NCBI RefSeq assembly: GCF_001039355.2 | Contig: NW_019774303.1 | Span: 1 to 43,710 of the forward strand | DNA length: 43,710 bases | Direction: 5' to 3' | Source of the DNA: Lingula anatina | Lineage: Eukaryota; Brachiopoda; Lingulata; Lingulida; Lingulidae | Shown: piece after piece, positions 22,480 to 32,802 of the stretch | How the letters are laid out: each line of letters begins with the position of its first letter | Position numbering within the stretch: position 1 is the stretch's first letter | The notes under the pieces: generated by a model | Database searches by the model: none | What the model was told of the DNA's origin: nothing | What the model saw: only the letters and a program-made list of their open reading frames with translations | Translations under genes and position numbers: made by a program

Positions 22480-22683
22480 ATGGAGACGCGCGTAAAGTCT
22501 GAAGAGAGCAACAAAAGGGGACGAAAGAAAATAGCCACTCTGGTTCGAAAGATACGAAAGAAAATGAAAGACAGACAAAGAAGCTCTCAGAATGTGTATG
22601 TTGGGTGGGAGGTGAGGCGGTGGAAGAAACTTAAAGCAGAGTTAGGTCTCACATACGAGGCAGTGGCAAAACTATACTCCTGA
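22480..22683 (+). CDS. Basic N-terminal exon-like frame, unknown protein
   Basis: The second ATG (22480, context aaacatgg) gives METRVKSEESNKRGRKK, a strongly basic stretch RKIRKKMKDRQRS, then VYVGWEVRRWKKLKAELGL and TYEAVAKLYS before the stop. The last part resembles a short helical motif (tryptophan-bearing, LGL, A-K-L) seen at the start of several unnamed or zinc-finger animal proteins. A stop soon after that motif suggests a small frameshift or a missed donor. The basic region suits nuclear localisation. It could be a first exon of the gene whose DUF6589-like part lies at 25406; that link is inference. Confidence 0.35.
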   Translation: METRVKSEESNKRGRKKIATLVRKIRKKMKDRQRSSQNVYVGWEVRRWKKLKAELGLTYEAVAKLYS

Positions 22684-22983
22684 TTCATCATCATCATCAA
22701 TGCTCTTCGTCCCGTGTTCGTCCCAAACTGATTAAGATAATGATAAACAATCTTCCAAAACATAAATATGATCAAAGTTTTACATAGAACATGCTCCTAT
22801 ACATTAATCTAACCCATGCAGACAGGCTTTTATAGTGCCTTATATGAATTATGTATGAAAACACTCTGAAAGCAATAAGGAACAATATTTATGGCAAAAT
22901 ATTGGAGCTCTTATTAAGAAAATTAAAACAAGTGGTCAGATGTTCATCCAAAATGAAAAAAAAAAGGACTACAGGGACATACA

Positions 22984-23174
22984 GGGCATGTTGCAGGAGT
23001 GTAGCTGCTACCAGCTAGCTTCTGGCCACCCTTCGGCTTAACTCCGGCAACATGTACTATATATAGCCGTTAATAAGCCGCTAGTGGCTGGCCTGAAGGG
23101 ATATTTCTAGCAACATTTTTATGTTGCTGGAGTACTCCAGCTATACTCCGTGAGTACTCTGGCAACATTTTACT
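22984..23174. repeat. Cluster of short foldbacks
   Basis: catgttgcaggagt near 22987 returns inverted as actccggcaacatg near 23041; tgttgctggagtactc near 23123 returns inverted as gagtactctggcaaca near 23152; and the internal ttctggccacccttcgg and ggctggcctgaaggg are also inverted to each other. All share the end type TGTTGC-GGAGT, so this may be two nested copies of one small inverted-repeat element. Confidence 0.55.
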
Positions 23175-23330
23175 TTCTGTAAGGGTGAAGAGTGGGTGTA
23201 TATAGTATAAAAAGACCACGTAAATTTTTTCTACTCTAAAATGCTGGTCAGAAAAGTAAATATGGTGCATATTGTAATTATTGTTACACAAACAAAAGTT
23301 AAAGCAGAGGAAATAGGCCAAAGAAAACTC

Positions 23331-23477
23331 ACACAATCTATATGCTGTACAACTAAGGCAATCACAGCCCATTGTACTAGTATTAGCCATTTGTCACAAC
23401 TGGGTACAACATTCTGGTGGTGAAGCACAACTGAACACAATCTATATGCTGTACAACTAACGCAATCACAGCCCACT
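23331..23477. repeat. Short direct repeat, two units
   Basis: A roughly 40-bp sequence beginning cacaatctatatgctgtac occurs at about 23333 and again at about 23435 with one or two differences. The long minus-strand frames over it (23070-23390, 23231-23476) come from the same repeat and show no family signature. Confidence 0.7.
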
Positions 23478-23634
23478 GCAAATCAATGAACAGCCTGACA
23501 AAAAAGCTCATAAATTATAAATGCCCACTAATTATTTATCTATTCTGTCAAGCAATATTCACGTTATCATATCATTCTTTAAAACTTATGAAGATTTCAT
23601 TTTATGTGTATAACATAATACTAAGGCAAACAAA

Positions 23635-23782
23635 CACCAAGCCTACAGACTATGGGTACATGGTCGTTTGGGAGCTGGCAATTAGACGAGTGATTCCATC
23701 TTGCTTTGTGTGGGCAATGAGAGAAAAGTTCCCAGATCCATATGGACAATATCAGGGGTTTATTCCCAACAGGATTGGCTAG
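23635..23782 (+). pseudogene. P2X7 C-terminal-like domain fragment
   Basis: The end of the frame reads GYMVVWELAIRRVIPSCFVW, then AMREKFPDPYGQYQGFIP. This matches my memory of the cysteine-rich P2RX7_C type domain of many uncharacterised invertebrate proteins, where RRVIPSC-VW-IR-KFPDP-G-Y-GF closes the domain. The upstream cysteine/histidine part is not present in frame, so this is one exon or a truncated relic. A Gypsy integrase fragment follows within 140 bases. Family assignment is from pattern memory and needs a profile search. Confidence 0.5.
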
Positions 23783-23916
23783 TTATATTTTAAGATATCT
23801 TTCTCTGTCAAATACTAGTAATTATTTAGCACAAGCTGGAATTTTTCCTCATCATTGGTTTACTGCTGAATTGTTAGAAATTTCCTTTTTTTTTATGTAT
23901 TCAAATGTGATTTAGA

Positions 23917-24190
23917 ATGGACTTAGTCAGGCCACTGAAAAAAACGCCCAGAGGAAACGGGTACATTATTGTTCTAACAGACTTCCTGACAAAGTGGCCA
24001 GAAGCAGAAACAATGTCAAGCAAGAAAGCCTCAGTTATTGCTGTATCTATAATGAAAGTTGTGTGCTGTTATGCTAGTTTCAAGGTGCTAATTCCCGACC
24101 AAGGGCGCAAACTCTGTACCCAAGTAAATGAGATATTATGTCAGCAACTTGGCAGTGATCTTCGTCGTACAACAGCCTTCCACCCCCGGT
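23917..24190 (+). pseudogene. Ty3/Gypsy-type integrase catalytic core fragment
   Basis: Open from MDLVRPLKKTPRGNGYIIVL through TDFLTKWPEAE (first catalytic Asp), VLIPDQGRKLCTQVNEILC (second catalytic Asp in the D-Q-G motif) to TTAFHPR, where a stop falls just before the region of the catalytic Glu. It is in the same orientation as the integrase tail at 19564 but 3.6 kb downstream, so it belongs to a different insertion. Nothing downstream reads as integrase tail; 24191-25400 has poly-A-interrupted frames without motifs. Confidence 0.8.
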
Positions 24191-25405
24191 GAATGGACAA
24201 TGTGAACGCTACAACAGCAAAAAGCCAAACATGGAAGCATGGCAGGAGGTATTTCTCTTGCAAGCATCCAAATGGAAAAAGAGGAAGGGCTGAATTCTAG
24301 ACAAAGTGAAAGAGTGGGTAAGGAAAATTCCTCTTATGCCCTGATATCAGCAGAGAAGTTCCAACTGAGAGTGAAGCCATGAAAATCGAAGGGGAAGATG
24401 GTTCAGTTCTGTTACAAGCCAAACACAACATGGTTTTTTACCAATGAAGAAGCACTCTGGCAGTACAAAGAAATATTTCCTTATGATAAGATTGGTCTCA
24501 CATCGTTTCAAGCTCAAGTTCCCCTTAATCTAAAAAAAAAAAAAAAACTCTGGAACAGGTCATCGCAAGTTAGGGAATTTGTTCAAGGTTATAATAGTTA
24601 TCTGAATCCAAAAGTTATGCTTTAAAAACATTACAGGGATAAAATTGTACTAAAAACCATCAAAGAAAATGCATATTTGGGGACTTTGATAATAAACTCC
24701 AACTGTGATCCATCTAAAATTTTGTTAAACAACAAGATAACATGCCAAAAAGAACACTGAAGACGATCCAACAGCTTTAAAACAACATGATATTAAAAAA
24801 AAAAAAAAAAACTCCAAATGGGGAAAAAAAAGGTTATTTTGGGAGTAATGGCAAAACTGATTCCAATACATTACTTACTGTACATGTTTTACTTTAAGTC
24901 CAAACCAGATAATTATCAATGGCTAAGGAAATTTGAAAAAAAAAAAAAACAATCTGGGGCCATATTGGCACTAATTACGTCCTATCATATGCTGATGACG
25001 TCAATGATACCAAAACATCATTGATGTTTTCGCGGGAAATGTAATGACTGTGATGACAGTGACCGTGAGGAGTTTTAGCGATGTAACTGAGCTTATTCAT
25101 AGACACAAGGAAGAGACAACATTTCATGATGTGAAAGACAAGCGAGACAAGAAGAGATTTGAATCTGATAAGTGTTCATTTTAATGTAAACAATGCCAGA
25201 TGCATATATAAATGCAATAAATTTCCAGCCTAGTATGACACGTAATGGTTGAAATTCACTGTGTTGCACTGTTAGTCATTTTACTACTACATGTAGTACA
25301 AAACTAGTCAAGAGACAAAAACACAAATTGGAATCTTTTTAGGTCAAACACTTGGTATATTTAAATAAATAGATAAGAATATATGATACTGATATTTCTT
25401 CAAAA
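24191..25405. other. Non-coding stretch with several poly-A runs
   Basis: A-rich runs occur near 24530-24546, 24796-24810 and 24937-24950, consistent with decayed retrotransposed 3' ends, but no body sequence is recognisable. Short frames (24398-24625, 24818-25024) run through these runs and look spurious. Confidence 0.45.
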
Positions 25406-25858
25406 GTGGGAAAAGATCTGGATTATCTAGTGGTAGCTGGTGATGGCAAAGTATATTCCCATCTCATGAAATATGTACAGGAATCCAAAGGTGAACTTCA
25501 TTGGCTACTTCTTTATCTTGGAAAATTTCACACACTAAAAAACTTTCAACATGTTTTACTTAAAATCTATTTCATGTATGATGCAGGTTTAAAAGAACTA
25601 ATTAATTTGTTTCATTTTGGGGCTACAGGTAAATCCATGGCTGAAGCCAAGAGTTTTGATAAAACACATGTTTCTACTACAAATTTGGGAAGCTTTTTTA
25701 TAATTGAAATTGAATTATATTTTAAATAGAAGTGTGGAGATATTGATTTGTCTAATGAAGACATTACTGTTAAACTTGCTGACATGATGGGAAAAAATCT
25801 GTTAGAGAGGAATGGTGAGAAGTATGATTTTACTTGTAATTTTCTTGATGATATTTAA
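25406..25858 (+). pseudogene. DUF6589-like domain fragment
   Basis: The frame reads DLDYLVVAGDGKVYSHLMKY, GELHWLLLYLGKFHTLKNFQ, LLKIYFMYDAGLKELINLF and FDKTHV. This is the D-G-K-Y, P/L-G-W/F-H-LKN, DAGLK signature I associate with DUF6589, a domain of unknown function in many invertebrate proteins. A TAG at 25727 interrupts it; the same frame resumes with KCGDIDLSNEDI, VKLADMMGKNLLERNGEKY to 25858. The TAG could lie in an unspliced intron, because tttaaatag|aag looks like an acceptor. No catalytic role is known. Confidence 0.55.
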
Positions 25859-25984
25859 GAAACTCAAAGGGAATTCTCAGAGTTTACCAGAGAGTTATCC
25901 CACAAAAATAAAACCTGGTCTTTCTGGGTAAATTTTGTTCACAGAGATTGCTTTTTATACAATTCTTTATATTTTTCTGTGAGA

Positions 25985-26062
25985 ACAGGTGATTGGAATC
26001 TAAGAAATTTTTGTTTGAAAAACCAATGAGACAAAAATGAAGGCATGGCAGGAAATAACTAG
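25985..26062 (+). pseudogene. Myb/SANT-like domain exon, first half (frameshifted)
   Basis: Two frames together give KKFLFEK and then TNETKMKAWQEIT, the middle of a Myb/SANT-like DNA-binding domain (an F-KF stretch, then TN-K-AW-IT). The fragment ends at 26062 before gtttgg in phase 2, the phase needed to join the exon at 26275. One frameshift near 26020 and an upstream stop make it a relic. Confidence 0.45.
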
Positions 26063-26274
26063 GTTTGGGCCAATTTTTTTTTATCAAAATCACAAGAATA
26101 GGTGACTTGAATATTGATATATTTTAATCTTATAATTCTTTCCTCCACTTAAGTACTTCTTTTATAAACATAAGGAATTACATCATTATGCATAGCATAT
26201 TGAAGAGAATTGGAAACATTAAATTTTTGTTTACTTATCACAGAAAAAATTAGTTATATCTTATTGATTTTCAG

Positions 26275-26428
26275 AGTCAACAATATAGGTCTTGGGAGAA
26301 AAGATGTGAAAGTTATAAGGAAAAAGTGGTCGGATTTTTCTGAAAAGGAGGCAGAAAGAAGGAGGAAGATTCAAAAGACTGATGGTGGTGGGGTCTCTCA
26401 AATAATGTTGACTCCCATCCAAGAAAAG
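26275..26428 (+). CDS. Myb/SANT-like domain exon, second half
   Basis: After gattttcag, 154 bases (one completing base plus 51 codons) read VNNIGLGRKDVKVIRKKWSD, FSEKEAERRRKIQKTDGGG and LTPIQEK, then a gt donor. R-V--I-KKW-D, basic helix, KTGGG-like turn and L-P-E-K is the second half of the Myb/SANT-like (MSANTD, Harbinger Myb-like) DNA-binding protein family. The frame is intact. It splices in phase 0 to 26613, giving LTPIQEK|VVSIIGETA, the usual continuation. Part of a split gene with 25985-26062 and 26613-26839. Confidence 0.65.
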
Positions 26429-26505
26429 GTTAAATAATGTTAGCATTTTATAAAAAAAATTAAATGTATATAGTCAGAACATACCTTATGTAGATGGCTT
26501 TGTGT

Positions 26506-26509
<4 letters not shown>

Positions 26510-26565
<56 letters not shown>

Positions 26566-26566
26566 T
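26510..26566. repeat. (TA)n microsatellite
   Basis: About 28 TA units, broken once by ttta, inside the intron between the two Myb/SANT-like exons. Confidence 0.95.
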
Positions 26567-26612
26567 TTCATTTATTTATATGGAATGATTATTATCGGTT
26601 CTTTTGTTTCAG

Positions 26613-26839
26613 GTTGTGTCAATTATTGGTGAGACTGCCATTGCTGGCTTTCAAGGAGAAATTGACACATTCCAACAACAAAATCAAAATGACAAGTATA
26701 CCAAAATTACAACCGAGGAACTCAAATTTTTAGTGGATGGGGTATCTGCCAAAAGCAACATTTTTTTTTCAAAATTCAGCAATGTTAACGTTATAACTAA
26801 CAGACTGAAAGAAGAAACATGGGAGGCAATAACAAATAA
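26613..26839 (+). CDS. Myb/SANT-like exon: end of one domain unit and start of the next
   Basis: Opens at cttttgtttcag with VVSIIGETAIAGFQGEID, the usual end of a Myb/SANT-like unit, then a Gln/Asn linker, and then the start of another unit: ITTEELKFLVDGVSAKSN, FFSKFSNVNVITNRLKEET, WEAITN. It ends at a consensus donor (aataa|gtgagt). The length of 227 bases means phase 0 in and phase 2 out, exactly what is needed to be followed by a second exon of the 26275 type. The upstream unit plus this exon therefore reads as a tandem-domain protein. The expected next exon was not found; the next similar piece is at 27065. Confidence 0.6.
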
Positions 26840-27064
26840 GTGAGTTGATTAGTTACTTTGTCAATGCATTGTAATTATTGATCCTACATTAACTGCCCCA
26901 AAGAACTGTCCCCTTAAGAACAAAAGGTAAGTTTAAAATATAATTGTAAAAAAATAAATAAATAAAAATAACGAAAAAGGTAAGGTGTTATAAATAAAAT
27001 TGATTACCTATTGCTGTATATTACTTCAAGTGAGGTGTATCTTATTTTGTTTATTAAATTTCAG

Positions 27065-27141
27065 ATAATTGAGAGATTATAGGGGAATTGGCCTTCCAAG
27101 GCGTTGTTGGGGGCCAAGAAACAGAAGAACCACCATCTACC
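27065..27141 (+). pseudogene. Myb/SANT-like unit end, frameshifted exon
   Basis: Between aaatttcag and a gtatgt donor. After a frameshift near 27080 it reads GELAFQGVVGGQETEEPPST, comparable to the IIGETAIAGFQGEID end in the exon at 26613. The second-half exon that should precede it is missing, so this third unit is incomplete. Confidence 0.4.
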
Positions 27142-29340
27142 TGTATGTAATATTTCTTACTAATATATTTCCTTCATCTAAAGAATCACCAAGAAATAAT
27201 AAGCATTTGCTTACTATACCACATACATTTGTAGTTTGTTTGTGTTACATCTATTAGCACATTATTTATGAGAATTACCCTATTGTATCACATATTCCAG
27301 GTGTTAGATTTTAACATGACATTAACAATTTCATGTAATCATCATAGGTAATGAACCTCTAGTGGCCACAGAGTACAGAAATAAATTGAATTTATTAATA
27401 TATATTATTTATTCTTTAAAAATTATATATTTTGGTTACCCTTTCTTCTTATATAGACCTATTTAAATATCTTTTAACACAAATACCATCACTATGCATG
27501 AAGGCAGTGTTTCTAAAATGAAAAGCAGGATGCTGAGACTAATATTCAAATCTGAAGATAAACTACATTTTTCAGCTTGGGGGAGTACTATACAGTTGTG
27601 CCAGGAGAGGAAGAAGCCAGTCATCCGAGAGAGGAAGTGAAGGTGCTCTATTAATATCAGTAATCTTAAGACCAATTTTTTTTTACATTCACAGATCATT
27701 TTTAGTACTAATATTTTAACACAAATCATTTTTTGTTAGCAAAATAAGTGTTTCATGTTCCTGTTTTTTTTTATAAGAAGTCCTAGATAAAATACAGGTA
27801 CAACCAAGAAAGGCATCAAAGAAAGAAGTTAGAATTTTTTAAATTATACTGGGCCTTGCATAATGAAGAATAATTTGGAAAAAGCAAGGTTCCATTTTAT
27901 AAAATCTAATATAGGCCTAGACAAACTATATATAGAGAGATAATGTACTTTTAATGCAACATTGTTTATTGCATTTTGTCTCGAAAGTTGAAGATCTGAG
28001 GCCACTGTTGGCACACAGCTGTTTTTTTATGAAAGTTTAAATAGTGACCTGAGAAAACAATTTCATGGAACCCAGCAGGTAGAATTGCACATAGTCACAG
28101 TGGTGTGCATTCAACATAAATTACCAGAGCTAATTGAAAAAGTAAAGGATGGTGCTGTGCAGGCCCTGGTGCAGCAGATGAATAAATGGCCAAGTTTGAA
28201 ATTTTCAGGCAGGATAAGTAATTCCTCTCATATCCTGTTCCAACCACGCAAGAATTGTTACAGTTAAAAGTGAAATCTAAGGGGCCAAGTAATTTTTGCA
28301 TTCTGTTAATGGGCAAGATATATTCTAAAGAAGAACGCCCTGACCCAACGAGGAACATGGGGGGCTTAAGGACAGCGCAATATAACAAAAGACCAATCTG
28401 CTCACAAAGACTAGGCTATATTATATCTTACTTGGTTGAAAGAGCAACCAAGTAAGAGACGTGCGTGCCAATAATGAGTAAGAAGTGTGCTATATTCAGG
28501 AAGAACAATACCAATCATAAAAAGGACAGCCTCTCACCCCTAATAAGGTGAGGGTCATGTGCATCAGTGTATATTTCTTGCTGGCAAGGGGTAGCGGCCT
28601 CCTACTGCTGTGAGTAATCACACATTGTCTTCTAACTTGCAGACGGGCATCGGTTGCATTGTATTCATAAAGTAAGAGCAGCTATTCTTAAGAAAGGGTG
28701 CGGATGGTAATCTTACAAGAATTAAATCAGTTATTGATCTTGGGCATACCCTTAGTTTGGCTACTTAATAGCTACACAGTAGTAAATAGATTGAGTATTC
28801 CATGTGATATTGAGACAAACACAGTTATAGTATGTTATGTCTTATTGACAATGGTTTTCATTTTTTCACAATAACAGCTACCATACGTTTTTTTATTCAC
28901 TTCGTTAGAGTATTTTGTATTAAGAATTACGAGCACGTCTTTCACTTGTTAAAAACACCATTTGCGAGCATATCCAGATATAAGTAAACTAATTGGGATT
29001 CATACAATAAATAGTAGTTCTAACCTTTGTTGGCACAGCATGAAACCTCTAGCATTTCTTTTCACTTTTCTGCATGATTGATGTTAGAAAGCAGCTTGAT
29101 GTCAATATGGAGAATATATAAGTACCTTGATAATATCATATTATTGCCATCATCTGTTATTTGGTACAACCATTTTTACAAGGCTTTAACTGGTTTCCTT
29201 CAAAGGGACAACAGTATTTAAATGAGTTGCATAGGCCAATTCTGTTCATTATTGGAAAGTCTCCGAGGTTGGTTAGACAAAATTGAATGATGAGCATGAG
29301 AAAATTATAAGGAGCCATTGGAAAACAAAAAGCTGTTCAT
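27142..29340. other. Mostly non-coding stretch
   Basis: One piece, about 27582-27653, follows an acceptor-like tttttcag and reads GEYYTVVPGEEEASHPREEV, an acidic tail that could continue the Myb/SANT-like gene, but nothing independent supports it. Frames at 28085-28267 and 28255-28455 show no motif. The rest is AT-rich with no repeat partner in the window. Confidence 0.35.
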
Positions 29341-29643
29341 CAACAGACTGACTAAGACTTGACTAAGTCCACATCAAAGAAGTGAAATAGTTGGAAACAT
29401 GCTGATCATTTTTGCAGCCGATTTGAAGTAGCAACTTATCTACCAACAAAATGACTAAGTTCACGTAGAAAAAGTGAAGTAGACAGAAACATGCTGATCA
29501 TTTTTGCATTTTTTTTTGCAGCAGATTTGCAGTAATAACCTTTTTTCCAACAAAATGACTAAGTTCACGTAGTAGAAGTGAAGTAGACGGAAACATGCTT
29601 ATCATTTTAGCATTGTTTTTGCAGCAGATTTGCAGAAGTAGCC
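29341..29643. repeat. Tandem array of about 104-bp units (interrupted)
   Basis: Three units start near 29341, 29444 and 29548, each with caacaaaatgactaagttc, gtgaagtagac, aaacatgctgatcattttt and gcagcagatttgcag. The fourth unit resumes at 30474 beyond an 819-bp insertion. The first unit is the most diverged. Confidence 0.8.
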
Positions 29644-30462
29644 TGTTGCCGACATGGCAAAAATTGCCTATATAGTTATTATTCTCATTTTATTTTATGT
29701 TCTTATGTTTATTTCAATTGTGTTAGATGAGAAACTAATAACACTGCTCAATTAGGTAACATGTGTTCAGTTATTCATATGGTCAGCTGTATAAAAGGCG
29801 ATGTCACACGTGCTCTTCGCAGTCATTCATTACTTACTAGCAGAGTGAAGGTATGGATTGATATTACATGTAGCTTGTGTGAAATTTATGTATTTAATAT
29901 AGTGTAATTTATATTTCACTTTATATAGAAGTATTTTGTGTAATTTACATAAGTTTACAAGTTTTTGATAATTGTAGTCAGTAATGTAGGCTATAGACAT
30001 TGTGTTTATCAAAGTGTATGTTGAAATGGGTTGTGGCATTTTCATGAACAATACATACGGTATGTATTTTTACGTTATTAATAGATTACAGTAACAGCTC
30101 AGATTGCCATGGCCGTCTCTGGGCAGCCAGTTGGCAGCGGAAAAATGAGTATGGATATTGTTTTAGTGTAAGTGTTTGAAATTAAATAATTAGTGAAGTA
30201 AACTTACACGTATGTAAAGATTGATTTTTTTTTTGATAAGACCACCTAAATTAAGTTATTTAGTATATTTAGTTTATTTATCTCTATTATTCACTGTATT
30301 GTTATTGTTATTATTATTGATTTTTTTTCTTTATAGTTTTCACCAGTTTCTGTTCAGTTTCTGTTCAGTTCTGTTCAGTTGAATGTGAACAGTTCATACT
30401 GCGTGAATAAACAGCAGTCATATCCAACAATGTTTCTTCGTTTTTACTCGTGGTCTGCTACA
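29644..30462 (+). mobile_element. Probable solo LTR inserted in the 104-bp array
   Basis: Starts TGTTGCCGACATGG and ends GGTCTGCTACA, giving TG...CA ends. A TATA box tataaaagg (29790-29798) and an aataaa (30406-30411) are spaced as in an LTR. Left and right flanks are agcc and aacc, an imperfect 4-bp target duplication, and removing the piece restores the 104-bp unit. I see no coding sequence, primer binding site or second LTR nearby. The internal tgttcag repeats (about 30353-30380) lie just upstream of the polyadenylation signal. Confidence 0.55.
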
Positions 30463-30510
30463 AACCTATTCCCCAACAAAATGACTAAGTTCATGTAGTA
30501 GTAAAGTGAT
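30463..30510. repeat. Fourth unit of the 104-bp array (partial)
   Basis: caacaaaatgactaagttc begins at 30474 with gtagtag after it, continuing the array interrupted at 29643. Confidence 0.75.
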
Positions 30511-30754
30511 ATTAATTGTTAAAGTTATTCATATTTCTCCTTGATTACTGCCTATAATTACGGCACAGATGTTACATACCACCTTGCATGATATTAGGTA
30601 GTTCTGCATAAAAAAAAAGAATACAGAATATTTATATAGGCCAAATTGTATTATGGTGATGACATAAAAGTCACTTTTCTTACAGCTAAGGACAAATAAT
30701 AATATTCATTTTGCATTACAAATCTAGCTCAACATCATGCACTTGCAAGATTTG

Positions 30755-30880
30755 AAGTACAGCTCCTGTATACATGTGACAGCACACTGTGTGTTATGAA
30801 GTATGTCATGTAATTCAAAGTACAGCTCCTGTATACATATGACAGCACACTGTGTGTTATGAAGTATGTCATGTAATTCA
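30755..30880. repeat. 63-bp tandem duplication
   Basis: Units 30755-30817 and 30818-30880 are nearly identical (tacatgtgac/tacatatgac is the visible difference), so the duplication is recent. Confidence 0.95.
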
Positions 30881-31059
30881 GACAATTAAAATACTTCAAT
30901 GAAAGGAATTACTGTTTTTACCTTTTAAAATATAGCTTATGTGTGTTGAAATCAGTCCTTATCTTTACAGCAGCAGGCAATGAGACCATAAAACCAAATA
31001 TTTGTGTTAAAGAAACAACGGAAATTACAGATAAAGTAACACCTGTTCAAATCATGGGC

Positions 31060-31480
31060 ATTATGGAGTAACGACCAGTCATTAAAAACATTAACGCCGT
31101 CAGCAGATCCCGTCATTGCTATATTACACCATACAAAATTCATACTTTGGGACTTTAGAACCTTTGGACCATGAAACCTCAAGCAAGTGAACCTACTGAC
31201 TAGCAAACCTTTGGAACAACGGTACATTTGCATTATCAAACTATCAGACCAATGAACATTCTGACTATTGAACCTTTGGAACCATTGGATCTTGGCATCA
31301 TCAAACTATCAGCATGGGCGGCCAAAAGGGCAAAAATTCAAGTCGTCGATTCAGTTATGTTTCGTCGATTCACTGCCTTCCCATCAATTCAGTTTGAAGT
31401 TTAAACGAGCCTATCATAAATTCAACATCTACTTTCGTCAATTCAATTGTCAAACATTTCTCATCTACGGTGTATTAAAA
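31060..31480. repeat. Degenerate simple-repeat region
   Basis: Phrases such as aacctttgga, catcaaactatcag and gtcgattca recur at irregular spacing, for example cattatcaaactatcag near 31231 and catcatcaaactatcag near 31295. The second half grades into the 21-bp array that follows. No gene is seen; the minus-strand frame 30952-31239 has no motif. Confidence 0.5.
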
Positions 31481-31491
31481 CCAATGCTCTC

Positions 31492-31596
31492 ACTATTTTC
31501 GTCGATCGTCTAACTATTCTCGTCGATCCTCTAACTATTCTCGTCGATCGTGTAACTAATCTCGTCGATCGTCTAACTATTCTCGTCGAACCTGTA
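31492..31596 (+). repeat. 21-bp minisatellite, five units
   Basis: Units begin at 31492, 31513, 31534, 31555 and 31576 with consensus actattctcgtcgatcgtct. As 21 is a multiple of three, the plus frame gives a seven-residue repeat, LTILVDR, within a short frame from 31447 to 31644. I see no evidence that this is translated. Confidence 0.9.
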
Positions 31597-32267
31597 ACGT
31601 CATTTCATCATTCATTGATCTATCGCCAGAGGATGCTGCAGTAGTAACATGTGTTTCCATAGCCATTGTCAGAGGTGAAAATTTTCACATACATTTCCAT
31701 AATTATCGGACACTTCACTGCCCTTTGGCACATTGTATGGCAACCTCACTAGGCCTACTTGGATTTTAACATCTCAGATTACTCGAGTTTCACCTTTTTA
31801 TTCAACTAGAATATATATATAATGTCCCGCAACCGAGCAGAGTCAATAGATAGAACCTTTCTCCAATCTATTGGAGGACTCCTCAACCAAGCGGTGACAC
31901 TTATTAATGGTGTTGTTGACAGGTCCAGATCCACAACTTCTACTTCTTGTGACAAGGAAAACGACGGAGAGGAGATATGCTGGTTGAAAATCTTTCTCCT
32001 TGTGTTTTGCAAGAAACTTTCAAAAAATTGAGATAGGCCTAATCAATGAAAAACCCTCTGCTCTGGCTCTGCTGCTACACTGTCTTCAGACTGATTTTAA
32101 TATAAAATGAATTAGCTACACCTAAAAAATGTAATGAATAAAATAAATGAATGAGTAATATAAGACATTTAACAAAAAGAATAAACCTGTACAATCAGTC
32201 TTTTCATATGTTTTGTTGAAAAATTAGGCCAGGTCATTTTAAAAGAGGGGGAGATTATGAAGGTGGG
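31597..32267. other. Stretch without recognised gene
   Basis: A short frame at 31822-32031 starts MSRNRAESIDRTFLQSIGGL and is moderately polar, and it overlaps a minus frame over the same bases. It has no motif, no second copy and no clear splice signal, so I leave it unassigned. Confidence 0.4.
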
Positions 32268-32371
32268 GACAATGAAAGACGAGGGTGAAGAGGACAATGA
32301 AAGACGAGGGTGAAGAGGACAATGACAGACAAGAGGGTGAAGAGGACAATGACAGACAAGAGGGTGAAGAG
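32268..32371. repeat. 25/27-bp purine-rich minisatellite, four units
   Basis: Two 25-bp units (gacaatgaaagacgagggtg...) at 32268 and 32293, then two 27-bp units (gacaatgacagacaagaggg...) at 32318 and 32345. The unit length is not a multiple of three in the first pair, so it is unlikely to be coding. Confidence 0.9.
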
Positions 32372-32651
32372 GACAATGCCAGTATGTTTCATGCTGCCTA
32401 TAGATAGAGCATACATATCCCTTTCAGCAAGAGACAGACAGATAGCAGTCATCAAAAGCTTTTTTTAGTCTTTTTTTTTTCTAAATCTGTACGGTTTTTG
32501 GATTGATCTTTTTTTCTAAATCTGTATTTTTTTTATAAAAAGTTTTGGAATATCGTGGAGAAGACAGAGTATCGGTGAATGTGGTAACCAATTAGATGGA
32601 AGGTTTTTCAGAACATACTCATACTTTAATTGAATTCTTTTTTTTTTTTCA

Positions 32652-32802
32652 GAAAGCCAAAAGAAGGCTGAAGGCGCTGCAGATCCTGTCAGCCCAAGGG
32701 TGGCAGACTGAGGTGATCCTGTCAGCCCAAGGGTGGCAGACTGAGGTGCAGCAGGCACAAATCAAGAGCGCCATTGATATCAAGTACACGTCTAGGGATT
32801 AA
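32652..32802 (+). other. Possible exon with 33-bp in-frame duplication, unknown protein
   Basis: After a long pyrimidine tract ending in ttttcag the frame reads KAKRRLKALQ, then LSAQGWQTEV twice, then QQAQIKSAIDIKY. The 33-bp units are 32682-32714 and 32715-32747 and preserve the frame. I recognise no family; the acceptor and the frame-preserving duplication are the only support. Confidence 0.25.
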
